From Brachyspira intermedia PWS/A (lineage in GTDB: Bacteria > Spirochaetota > Brachyspiria > Brachyspirales > Brachyspiraceae), in the NCBI RefSeq assembly GCF_000223215.1, contig NC_017243.1, forward strand, positions 2,108,001 to 2,172,000: a stretch of 64,000 bases of DNA. The letters are read 5' to 3'. A program made the position numbers and the translations under genes. Below, piece by piece: positions 28,023 to 35,761 of this stretch. Each line of letters opens with the position of its first letter. The first letter of the stretch is position 1. The notes below the pieces were generated by a model that was given only the letters and a program-made list of their open reading frames with translations, was not told the origin of the DNA and made no database searches.

Positions 28023-28961
28023 ATGAAAACATTAAAACAAATAAGTAATTTCTTCGGTAAGTATATGGCTGTGATAGTATTAATAGTAGCTGCTGTATCA
28101 TTATTCTTTCCAAAAACAGTAAGCTTTATTAAAACAAGTTATGTTAACTATCTTCTTATGATAGTAATGTTTGGTATGGGGCTTACATTAAAGCTTGAAG
28201 ATTTTAAGGTAGTATTCACAAGACCAAAAGATATAATAATAGGAGCAATAGCACAATTTACTATAATGCCTTTACTTGCTTTCCTGCTTTCTATTATTTT
28301 TAAACTTCCTCCTGAACTTGCTGTAGGAGTTATACTTGTAGGAACTTGTCCGGGAGGAACTTCATCAAATGTTATGACATACTTAGCTAAAGGCGATGTA
28401 GCTTTATCTGTGGGTATGACTTCAGTATCAACTATACTTGCACCTTTTGCAACTCCATTACTCACTTTATTATATGCAGGACAAAAAGTTGATGTTAATG
28501 CTGTGAGTATGTTTGTATCAATAGTACAGGTTGTTATACTTCCTATAGCTTTGGGCTTCATAATAAATAAATTCTTTTATAAGTTTACAAACAGCATAAA
28601 AGAAATACTTCCTTTAATATCAGTACTTGCTATTGTGGCAATAGTAGCTGCCGTTGTATCTGCAAACTCACAAAGATTAATGCAGGTTGGATATTTAGTT
28701 ATAATAGTAGTTGTACTTCATAATTGTTTAGGTTATTTGCTTGGTTATTTATTAGGAAAATTATTCAGATTAAATAATGCTAAATGTAAAGCAGTATCAA
28801 TAGAGGTTGGAATGCAAAACTCAGGACTCGCAACTTCACTTGCTGCAACTCATTTTGCTTCAATGGCATTAGCAACAGTACCTGGAGCAATATTTAGTGT
28901 ATGGCATAATATATCTGGTTCAATAGTAGCTAATATAATGGCATCAAAAATAAAAGATTAA
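28023..28961 (+). CDS. BASS-family (bile acid:sodium symporter-like) transporter
   Basis: 312 residues from the ATG at 28023. An in-frame ATG at 28014 lies inside the AAAGG ribosome site and is rejected. About nine to ten hydrophobic helices, with BASS landmarks 'MFGMGLTLKLEDF' (~50), 'GVILVGTCPGGTSSNVMTYLAKGD' (~100-123) and 'EVGMQNSGLATSLA' (~260). Family members import bile acids, pantoate, pyruvate or other organic anions with sodium. The partner gene upstream is a GldA-like dehydrogenase, so an organic substrate shared by both is a guess. Confidence 0.88.
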   Translation: MKTLKQISNFFGKYMAVIVLIVAAVSLFFPKTVSFIKTSYVNYLLMIVMFGMGLTLKLEDFKVVFTRPKDIIIGAIAQFTIMPLLAFLLSIIFKLPPELAVGVILVGTCPGGTSSNVMTYLAKGDVALSVGMTSVSTILAPFATPLLTLLYAGQKVDVNAVSMFVSIVQVVILPIALGFIINKFFYKFTNSIKEILPLISVLAIVAIVAAVVSANSQRLMQVGYLVIIVVVLHNCLGYLLGYLLGKLFRLNNAKCKAVSIEVGMQNSGLATSLAATHFASMALATVPGAIFSVWHNISGSIVANIMASKIKD

Positions 28962-28976
28962 ATTAATTATAAAAAA

Positions 28977-29013
28977 TAAACAATGGAGTTATTTTATTAA
29001 TTCCATTGTTTAA
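28977..29013 (+). terminator. Hairpin after the BASS transporter gene
   Basis: The stem AAACAATGGA / TCCATTGTTT (28978-28987 and 29002-29011). The T tract is weak, so termination strength is uncertain. Confidence 0.65.
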
Positions 29014-29054
29014 ATAATATTTATGCATTAATAATTATAATCTCTAAATATTGA

Positions 29055-29490
29055 TATATACTGAAAATTTTTAACTTTGTCAAATATTCGCCATATGGGC
29101 TTTCCTCACGGTATTGCAAATCATTATGTATAGCCAACTATACGTGCGGCTGATTACTCATTAATATACAAAAGTTAATAATTTATATTACATGTAAAAC
29201 TAAATTAGTATTATTTAGTACTAATTTTTAATTGCACTTTCGCCTGCCGTATGTACACTTCATGATGCGGACTTCGTAAAAGAACCTTATATCCTCGACA
29301 AGCTCGGATACGCTTCGCGAAAAATTGCATTTCTTATCTAAAATTAAGGTATTACACTATATTTGATACATATTATTAAAATATAAAGTTTTAGCAATTG
29401 CGTTTTTTGCTACTTTTTTGTGCGACAAAAAAGTAGATAAAATTTACATAAAGTGCATTAGTTGACAAAGTTAAAAATTTTCAGTATATA
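29055..29490. repeat. Mosaic dispersed repeat A with perfect 29-bp terminal inverted repeats
   Basis: Positions 29055-29083 and 29462-29490 are exact inverted repeats of 29 bases (TATATACTG... / ...CAGTATATA). Between them are blocks shared with the elements at 31463-31762 and 42752-43075: 'TTCGCC-ATATGGGCTTTC', 'CACGGTATTGCA', 'ACGTGCGGCTGATTACT' and 'TACGCTTCGCGAA'. There is no coding frame of note. The layout resembles a MITE or a non-autonomous mobile repeat, though no transposase is nearby. The element lies between the convergent BASS and thiM genes and is richer in G+C than its surroundings. Confidence 0.75.
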
Positions 29491-29760
29491 CCTAAACAAC
29501 TACATTTTGTCAAAAATAAATTTTTTAAATTTAAAATATTTGCAGGGCTTTGCCCCGCACCCCACTTCTTTTGTTGCCACAAAGAAGCAAAAAGGCTATA
29601 TTTTAGCTTAAATTAATAATCTATCTTACATACAAAACAATTTTAGTATTATTTAGTACTAATTTTATATCTTGCACTTTTTGCAACTTTTTGCGGCGGG
29701 AAAAAGTTGACTAAAAAAATGACAAACTTAAAAATTTTCAGTATTTACTAAAATAAATCA
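29491..29760. repeat. Second repeat segment adjoining element A
   Basis: This holds 'TTTGCAGGGCTTTGCCCCGCACCCC', split as AGGGCTTTGCCCCGC and neighbours, the block 'AATTAATAATCTAT-TTACATA' shared with the element at 42.9 kb, and 'TTTAGTATTATTTAGTACTAAT' shared in pieces with A and B. A degraded third copy of the terminal inverted repeat ends it at about 29719-29748. No gene is seen. Confidence 0.6.
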
Positions 29761-29764
29761 TAAA

Positions 29765-29808
29765 AGAAAAAGCAATGGACTTAAATAATATATTCAAGCC
29801 CATTGCTT
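29765..29808 (-). terminator. Terminator of the thiM operon
   Basis: On the minus strand the stem AGCAATGGGCTTGAAT pairs with ATTTAAGTCCATTGCT (two G-U pairs) and is followed by TTTTTCTTTT. It lies 30 bases past the thiM stop. Confidence 0.88.
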
Positions 29809-29837
29809 AATCAAAAAACTCCCACTATTATTTATAT

Positions 29838-30632
29838 TTATTCCCTTACCCTATTGGCAGCATCATTGATATCAAGTTTATAAAGCTCATCTATAAAAGC
29901 AACAGAAAAACTAGCAGGCCCTTCACATTTCTTTGAAGCTTTTTCACCAGCTGAAGCCATTATGCACATAGCTGAAGAAGCGGCAATCAAAGGCTCGGCA
30001 ACCGCAAGCATAGCACCTGTTATAGCAGTAGATGTACAGCCCATACCGGTATTAACAGGCATTAAAGGAGAACCTCCGCTAACATATAAAACTTTATTAC
30101 CATCTGTTATAATATCAGTTTCACCGCTTATGCTTACAACTGTATTATATTCTTTGGCTAAATGCTTACCTGCCTCAAGTGCCATATTAACATTAGCTGT
30201 GCTGTCTACTCCTTTAGTTTTTATGCTCTCTCCGGCAAGCACCATTATTTCAGAAGCATTTCCTCTAACAACTTTAGGATTATAATTTTTAATCAAATCA
30301 ATAGCTGTTTTAGTTCTCAATTTTGTAGCTCCTGCTCCTACTGGATCAATCACGAAAGGAACATTTTTTTTATTTGCTATTTCGCAAGCCTTATGCATAG
30401 CCTCAATAGAAACAGTAGTTAAAGTTCCAATATTAACAACAAGCGATGAAGCAATAGAAAGCATATCTTCAAACTCCTCTTTCTCGAATGTCATCACAGG
30501 AGAAGCTCCAACTGCAAGCAATGCATTAGCTGTAATTTGCATAACTACAAAATTAGTAATATTATGAACTAATGGAGATTTTGACTTCATATTTGTTATG
30601 GATTGAAATATTTCTTCTTGTAATGTACTCAT
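29838..30632 (-). CDS. thiM: Hydroxyethylthiazole kinase
   Basis: 264 residues, the normal ThiM size. It phosphorylates 4-methyl-5-(2-hydroxyethyl)thiazole, the salvage entry to the thiazole half of thiamine. Family motifs are clear: 'PLVHNITNFVVMQITANALLAVGASPVM' region (20-48), 'VIDPVGAGATKLRT' (~96-109), 'VVRGNASEIM' (~120) and the ribokinase-like active-site loop 'VNTGMGCTSTAITGAM' (~190-205). It ends the minus-strand set that starts with a TPP riboswitch. Neither thiE nor thiD is in the window. AAGGAG precedes the start. Confidence 0.96.
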   Translation of the reverse strand: MSTLQEEIFQSITNMKSKSPLVHNITNFVVMQITANALLAVGASPVMTFEKEEFEDMLSIASSLVVNIGTLTTVSIEAMHKACEIANKKNVPFVIDPVGAGATKLRTKTAIDLIKNYNPKVVRGNASEIMVLAGESIKTKGVDSTANVNMALEAGKHLAKEYNTVVSISGETDIITDGNKVLYVSGGSPLMPVNTGMGCTSTAITGAMLAVAEPLIAASSAMCIMASAGEKASKKCEGPASFSVAFIDELYKLDINDAANRVRE

Positions 30633-30650
30633 TTTATAACTCCTTATAAT

Positions 30651-31442
30651 TTAAATAAAAATCTCAGAAATACAATATAAACATGCCTTTCCGGCTATCT
30701 TTAATTTATTATTTTTAATATCGCAATATAAAACTCCTGTTCTTGGTGAAGCCTGAAATGCAGTAAAATAATCTTTATTCAATTTCTTTGAAAGCAAAGG
30801 TATAATATGACAATGTCCTGATCCGCATACATCAACCTCATCTGCATCCAATTTAGGACCGAAAGTTCTAGTTATGCTGTCATATTGATTATTCTTTTTA
30901 TATTTTACATCAGATGTTATATGAAATAAAAGTCCGTCTAATTTCTTTATAATTTCTAAATTTGGTTTTGCATTTATAACCTGATTTTCATCTTCCAATA
31001 CACATACAATATCGCGTCCTATATAAGCCTCTAAAGGTTTTATTCCTCCTATTGCTTCTATTATATCAGATGTAATTTCTATAGGCTTCAAATCATAATT
31101 AGGAGTATCCATTTCATATAGATCATCTTTTTTTCTAATAGTTAATATACCCTCTTTAGTATTTAAGCTCACCTCATTAGATTCTTTTTCAGCAAAATTT
31201 AATATAGCATAAGCCACAGCAAGTACAGCATGTCCGCAGAAATCTATTTCACATTTCGGAGTAAACCAATACACATCATAATTATTTCCATTCTTTATAG
31301 TGAAAACAGTTTCTGAAATATTATTCTCCATAGCAATATTTTGCATAAGTTTATGAGAAATGTTTTTTTCTAATATGCAAACTGCTGTAGGATTACCTTT
31401 AAAAACCTCATCAGCAAAAGAATCTATAATATAGTATTTCAT
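30651..31442 (-). CDS. PhzF-family isomerase/epimerase-like protein
   Basis: 263 residues with the diaminopimelate-epimerase-like PhzF fold. The start 'DSFADEVFKGNPTAVC' (7-22), the catalytic glutamate E44 in 'NISETVFT', 'CGHAVLAVAYA' (~70) and 'VDVCGSGHCHIIPLL' (~205) match family motifs. PhzF isomerises a phenazine precursor, but most members have no known substrate. The gene sits 18 bases upstream of thiM, so it is co-transcribed and may act on a thiazole or thiamine breakdown product. That link is inference from context only. Confidence 0.85.
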   Translation of the reverse strand: MKYYIIDSFADEVFKGNPTAVCILEKNISHKLMQNIAMENNISETVFTIKNGNNYDVYWFTPKCEIDFCGHAVLAVAYAILNFAEKESNEVSLNTKEGILTIRKKDDLYEMDTPNYDLKPIEITSDIIEAIGGIKPLEAYIGRDIVCVLEDENQVINAKPNLEIIKKLDGLLFHITSDVKYKKNNQYDSITRTFGPKLDADEVDVCGSGHCHIIPLLSKKLNKDYFTAFQASPRTGVLYCDIKNNKLKIAGKACLYCISEIFI

Positions 31443-31462
31443 AATTAATCTCCCACTTATTA

Positions 31463-31762
31463 TATACTAAAAATTTTTAACTTTCTCAAATATTCGCCTA
31501 TACCCATTGGGTACGCTTCGCGTAGGCTTTCCGCACGGTATTGCATACTCTTATCAAATGTCCGCTATACGTGCGGCTGATTACTCATTAATATACAAAA
31601 GTTAATAATTTATATTATATGTAAAACTAAATTAGTATTATTTAGTACTAATTTCATACTTGCACTTTCGCCTGCCGACACCTGCTTCGCAAGATGTACT
31701 TCGTATGGTTCCGCAAGAAAAAGAACAACAAAAAAATTACAAAATATAGTTGTTTAGGTATA
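31463..31762. repeat. Mosaic dispersed repeat B, between the YjiH-type gene and phzF
   Basis: The left end (31463-31491) is the terminal repeat of element A with two changes. Most of 31486-31660 follows element A closely ('AAATATTCGCC', 'GGCTTTCCGCACGGTATTGCA', 'CTATACGTGCGGCTGATTAC', 'TTAATATACAAAAGTTAATA'). An inserted 'TACGCTTCGCGTA' block is unique here. The right end reads TATAGTTGTTTAGGTATATACTA, split at 20 bases, also found at the end of element C. It reaches to about ten bases from the stop of the YjiH-type gene and separates it from phzF. No gene is seen in 31443-31771. Confidence 0.75.
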
Positions 31763-31771
31763 TACTAATTA

Positions 31772-33124
31772 TCAACTAAGAAAGAAATATGCAAAAGGCA
31801 CAGCGAATAACAATGAAAGTATTATTCTCTCAACCCATATTATCATCATATCTCTTATCTTTATAGGTATTCCTACAGCCAATATTACAGGTATAGGAGC
31901 AGCAAAATATAAAATCTCAGCAACGCATACCACAGCAACTACAGACTTAGCAAATTGACTAGCATACATTACAATACTTGAAGAACATGACATTTCAACT
32001 AATGTAACAGAACAAGCCTTTGCAACTATATAAGCCTCATCTCCAAGTCCTAGCAATTTAGTGATAGGTAAAAATATATAGCTTATAACATCAAACAAAG
32101 GAGTATAATTAACTATTAAAAGTCCTATAAATGTTATAGCCATAAAATTAGGCATTACTGAAATAGAAACTATAAGTCCTTCTTTCAAATTCTTAACAAC
32201 ACTATTTAAAACACTATCTGAATGACTGGCAACTTCAGCAGCTTCATTCAATGCCAGCTTAAAAATATTTCCTCCTTTATATATAGGTTCTTCTGCAACT
32301 TCTTTATCCATATATCCGTCGCTAGGTTTATTTCTTAATGGATAAAGTCTTACAGTTATAGCAGTTACTATAAAAGTTATTAACATAGTACCAAAAAAAT
32401 ATATATTCCATTTATCTATAACGCCGAACATCTTAGCAACAACTATCATAAAAGTAGTGGAAACTGTAGAAAATCCTGTAGCTATTATGCAGGCTTCTTT
32501 TTTGGAATAAAAACCTTTTTTATAAACTTTACTTGTCATTAAAAGAGCAATAGAATAACTTCCTACAAATGAAGCTATAGCATCTAAAGATGATCTTCCT
32601 GAAGTTTTCCATATAGGCTTCATTATACATCGCATAAATATACCGGCAAATGACATAAGCCCATAATCTACCAAAAATGATAAGAATATAAAACCTATAC
32701 TATTAATCAATGCTATTTGAGTGAGCAGATTATAAGAAAAAAGAAGCATATTAGGTTTATGAAAATCAGCAGGTCCTAATCCAAAATATGCCATTATAAT
32801 AAATGGTATTGATGTAAGTTTGATAAATGAAAATACTATTTCTGTTTTATTTTTATTCCAAGACTTATTTATAAATGGATATATTCCTCCAAACATAGTT
32901 ATCAATATACCATAGTAAGGATCTACAAAAGGAATTTTTCTTATAAAACTTACTAAATGATCTATAGGTATTGATTTAACATCGCCTATTTTAATTGGTA
33001 TAAATAACATAAATATACCAATAAAACTAAGTATAATAAATTTTAAATAAACTGATTTACTAAATTTAATATTAGCTAAATCATCGCTGCTTAAAACACT
33101 TTCAGAATTTGAAACATTATCCAT
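31772..33124 (-). CDS. YjiH-type nucleoside-recognition (Gate) domain membrane protein under TPP riboswitch
   Basis: 450 residues with roughly ten to eleven hydrophobic helices, matching YjiH-type membrane proteins with two Gate (nucleoside-recognition) regions: 'SSLDAIASFVGSYSIALLMTSKVY' region (~178-201) and 'VEMSCSSSIVMYASQF' (~376-391). 'GFSTVSTTFMIVVAKMFG' (~216-233) is also typical. The family includes uptake proteins of unsettled substrate. Here a TPP riboswitch lies in its leader and thiM follows in the same direction, so transport of thiamine, hydroxyethylthiazole or a related compound is a strong inference. AAGGAAATTTTT precedes the ATG. Confidence 0.82.
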   Translation of the reverse strand: MDNVSNSESVLSSDDLANIKFSKSVYLKFIILSFIGIFMLFIPIKIGDVKSIPIDHLVSFIRKIPFVDPYYGILITMFGGIYPFINKSWNKNKTEIVFSFIKLTSIPFIIMAYFGLGPADFHKPNMLLFSYNLLTQIALINSIGFIFLSFLVDYGLMSFAGIFMRCIMKPIWKTSGRSSLDAIASFVGSYSIALLMTSKVYKKGFYSKKEACIIATGFSTVSTTFMIVVAKMFGVIDKWNIYFFGTMLITFIVTAITVRLYPLRNKPSDGYMDKEVAEEPIYKGGNIFKLALNEAAEVASHSDSVLNSVVKNLKEGLIVSISVMPNFMAITFIGLLIVNYTPLFDVISYIFLPITKLLGLGDEAYIVAKACSVTLVEMSCSSSIVMYASQFAKSVVAVVCVAEILYFAAPIPVILAVGIPIKIRDMMIIWVERIILSLLFAVPFAYFFLS

Positions 33125-33235
33125 AAAAATTTCCTTAAATATAAATTAATATTTTATAGAAACCTTAATGAAAATAATGAGTGTATAAGAATTAAAAAGA
33201 AAATAATTTTAGAAAACTTAATTTAAAATAAAAAT

Positions 33236-33316
33236 ATTTCCCTACACTGGCATTATCCAACAGGTTATAAGGGTCTAAGTTATTAAACTTACTCTCAGCC
33301 TTTTAAGCTCCCCTAA
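33236..33316 (-). promoter_or_regulatory. TPP (THI-element) riboswitch
   Basis: Read on the minus strand the element shows every conserved block in order: GGGGAGCTT, then GGCTGAGAG, a variable stem, GACCCTTATAACCTG, then TTGGATAATGCCAG and TGTAGGGAAA. These match the thi box: CUGAGA, ACCC, AACCUG, the GGAUAAUGCC pyrophosphate-binding part and the closing AGGGAA. It ends about 110 bases before the YjiH-type start. Binding of thiamine pyrophosphate normally turns the downstream genes off. The leader is AT-rich and no terminator stem was pinned down, so control may be at translation. Confidence 0.96.
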
Positions 33317-33389
33317 TTTTTTATATATTATATAACAAAATAAAATTATTTCAATTACTATTAATGATATTTTTTAGATTTTATTATAA

Positions 33390-34316
33390 TCAAGCACGCT
33401 TCAAAAACATCAAATTTCTTTTGGTAAACTCTATAATCTCATCTTCTGTCATCTTATCAAATCCTAATCTTTTCTCCTCCTCAAGCAATTTTAATTTTTC
33501 TTCGCGTTCCTTTTGCATTTTGATTAACTCTATTTCTTTAATCTTCTCTTCTCTTTTTATCAATTCTTCTTTACTGTAATGTCTTTTAATAGTGTTTTCT
33601 CTATCGCCTTTAATCAAATAAATTTTTAAATAACTAAGAAAATCAAGCCATATACCTGATAAGTTATCTTTATCTTTAACTTTTTTCTTAGCTAAATTAA
33701 TACAGTCTTTCCAATCAAATTTCCTATCATCGAAAATTGATTTTATTTCTTCCTGTTTGTATTTAGTTTTAAAAGAATGTACTTGATATAATTTACTAGC
33801 TTTACTTCCTGTAAGAAAATTAAAAGTATTAATAAGCTCATTAACAAATGAATCAAAACTACTAGAGAGAGAATTTATATTATCTGTTTTATTTATTTTA
33901 TCTGAATCATTTTTATTATCTGATTCATTTTCTTTATTATTTAAGTTATTATATTTATTATTATCTTCGACTTTTTTGTCTATACCGTCTGTAGAATTTT
34001 TACTATACCGTATAGGCATTTTTGATATACTTAATTTTTTATTTAAATATATTTTTCTTTTTTCATTATTTTGCTTACTCTTATCATAAATGCATTTTAT
34101 ATAATTATATTCCTCTAACTGTCTTATAGCTCTTGAAATGGTATCCTTGCTCACAGAATAAATTTCAGCAAAGTAATTATTATTAGCCCAACAGTAACCT
34201 TTATCATTAGTAAGTGCCGTTATCTCTCCGTAAATGAGTTTTGATAACGGCTTTAATCTCTTATCGTATCTTACAGCAGAAGGTATTATAGTATAATAGT
34301 TTTTATTATCTTTCAT
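33390..34316 (-). CDS. HTH_36-type DNA-binding protein, replication-initiator-like
   Basis: 308 residues. The first ~90 form a winged-helix start typical of plasmid/phage replication or regulatory proteins: 'YYTIIPSAVRYDKRLKPLSKLIYGEI' region, 'GYCWANNNYFAEIYSVSKDTISRAIRQLEEYNYI' region, and a basic wing. The middle (~110-150) is Asn/Asp/Lys-rich and unstructured. The C-terminal third has a helical 'SGIWLDFLSYLKIYLIKGDRE' region and a long charged coiled coil. Such proteins often come from mobile elements, but no other phage or plasmid gene is near. Function unknown; DNA binding is well supported. Confidence 0.7.
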   Translation of the reverse strand: MKDNKNYYTIIPSAVRYDKRLKPLSKLIYGEITALTNDKGYCWANNNYFAEIYSVSKDTISRAIRQLEEYNYIKCIYDKSKQNNEKRKIYLNKKLSISKMPIRYSKNSTDGIDKKVEDNNKYNNLNNKENESDNKNDSDKINKTDNINSLSSSFDSFVNELINTFNFLTGSKASKLYQVHSFKTKYKQEEIKSIFDDRKFDWKDCINLAKKKVKDKDNLSGIWLDFLSYLKIYLIKGDRENTIKRHYSKEELIKREEKIKEIELIKMQKEREEKLKLLEEEKRLGFDKMTEDEIIEFTKRNLMFLKRA

Positions 34317-34396
34317 TAAATTACACCTTTAAAAACTTTATACTATATACAAAAAATATAATAGATTATAAGTTTATATTAATAATTTTTTATAAA

Positions 34397-35740
34397 TTAA
34401 TCAATAGTTACATCTAAAGATTCTATTTTTTTAATCTTATCTTTTATAATGCTCTTTAATTTATTTAGAACTTCAGTATAACTAGGATCTTTAACAACAT
34501 TATTTAATTGTAAAGGATCTTTTTTCAAATCATATAATATATAACTTTGATAATTCAAACTGTCTTTATCTTTAGCAGGATTCTTATTTGGATCACAAAT
34601 AGCATAAGTATATTCAGGAGTTCTTATTGCTCTGCCCACGAAACTTTCACTTATTTGTAGGAAGGCAATATTCTCATGATTATTATCTGCAATGATATTT
34701 TGTATAGCTTTTCCGTCCATATCTGCATTTTCAATACCTGCTATTTTTAATATAGTAGGAGGAAGATCTATTAAACTTACTATCTTTTCTTCTCTTTTTG
34801 AACCATTAAATGAATCGCCTTTTATGATAAGAGGAACATGAATTGCAGCATCTTCGCAGGCTCTTTTATAATCATCATATCCATTTTCAGGCAAAGTTTT
34901 ATTTCTAGTTCTGAAATGAGAACCATGATCGCTTGTATATATTATAACTGTATCATCTAATAAATTTTTCTCTTCTAATTTTGCTCTTATTCTTCCAAAA
35001 TTATAATCTATAGAATTACAAGCTCCTAAATAATCAGCATAATTTTCTCTTGAATCTCCATATCCTAATGCTTTAACATCTTCAGGTATTTTACAATTTC
35101 CAAACTTTTCTTTTGAATATAAAGGACCTTCATATTTATTTTTATTGTTTTGATGATGAGGCTCTAAATATGATATAAATAAGAAGAAAGGTTTATCATT
35201 ACTTCTCTTATCCAAAAAATCTAAAGCATAATCAGTAACAGCATCAACTCTATATTTTTCAAACTCTACTTTATTCATATCTTTATCAAAAAAATATCCT
35301 TTGAATCCATCAGAAGTAAATTCAAGAACATCTGAAGCTACCCAATAATTTTTATATCCGCCTCTTTTTTTCTCCGGTATAGGATTGAATATATAATCTT
35401 CTTTAGAACTGTCTCCTCCCAATCCGTCAGTAGCTAAATGCCATTTACCAACATATCCTGTTTGATATCCATTGTCATTCAATAATTTTGCTATTGTAGT
35501 GATATTTTCAGGCAAAGATATAGCATTAACAAATACTCCAGCCTTTGAAGAATACAACCCTGTTTGTAAAGATGCTCTAGCAGGACCGCATACAGGCTGA
35601 CATGTAAATGCATTATCAAAAATAGTGCCTTCTTTTCCTAATTTATCTAAATTAGGAGTTACATCCAATTCCTGACCATATATGCCCATTGTATCCCATC
35701 TCTGCTGATCTGAAAAAACAAATAAAATATTTTTTTTCAT
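34397..35740 (-). CDS. Cys-type sulfatase (family S1)
   Basis: 447 residues without a signal peptide, so cytoplasmic. The formylglycine site is C51-G-P-A-R55 in 'QPVCGPARASLQTG'. Metal ligands include the N-terminal 'FSDQQRWDTMG' (a DD/DQ site) and 'IYTSDHGSH' near 265. A cysteine at the site needs an anaerobic maturase, which is encoded divergently at 41624. It ends the long minus-strand set after a second sulfatase (21 bases). The sulfated substrate is unknown; mucin-derived sugars, choline sulfate or a sulfated aryl compound are possible in the gut. Confidence 0.93.
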   Translation of the reverse strand: MKKNILFVFSDQQRWDTMGIYGQELDVTPNLDKLGKEGTIFDNAFTCQPVCGPARASLQTGLYSSKAGVFVNAISLPENITTIAKLLNDNGYQTGYVGKWHLATDGLGGDSSKEDYIFNPIPEKKRGGYKNYWVASDVLEFTSDGFKGYFFDKDMNKVEFEKYRVDAVTDYALDFLDKRSNDKPFFLFISYLEPHHQNNKNKYEGPLYSKEKFGNCKIPEDVKALGYGDSRENYADYLGACNSIDYNFGRIRAKLEEKNLLDDTVIIYTSDHGSHFRTRNKTLPENGYDDYKRACEDAAIHVPLIIKGDSFNGSKREEKIVSLIDLPPTILKIAGIENADMDGKAIQNIIADNNHENIAFLQISESFVGRAIRTPEYTYAICDPNKNPAKDKDSLNYQSYILYDLKKDPLQLNNVVKDPSYTEVLNKLKSIIKDKIKKIESLDVTID

Positions 35741-35761
35741 AGTTATATTCCTCCATAATAT

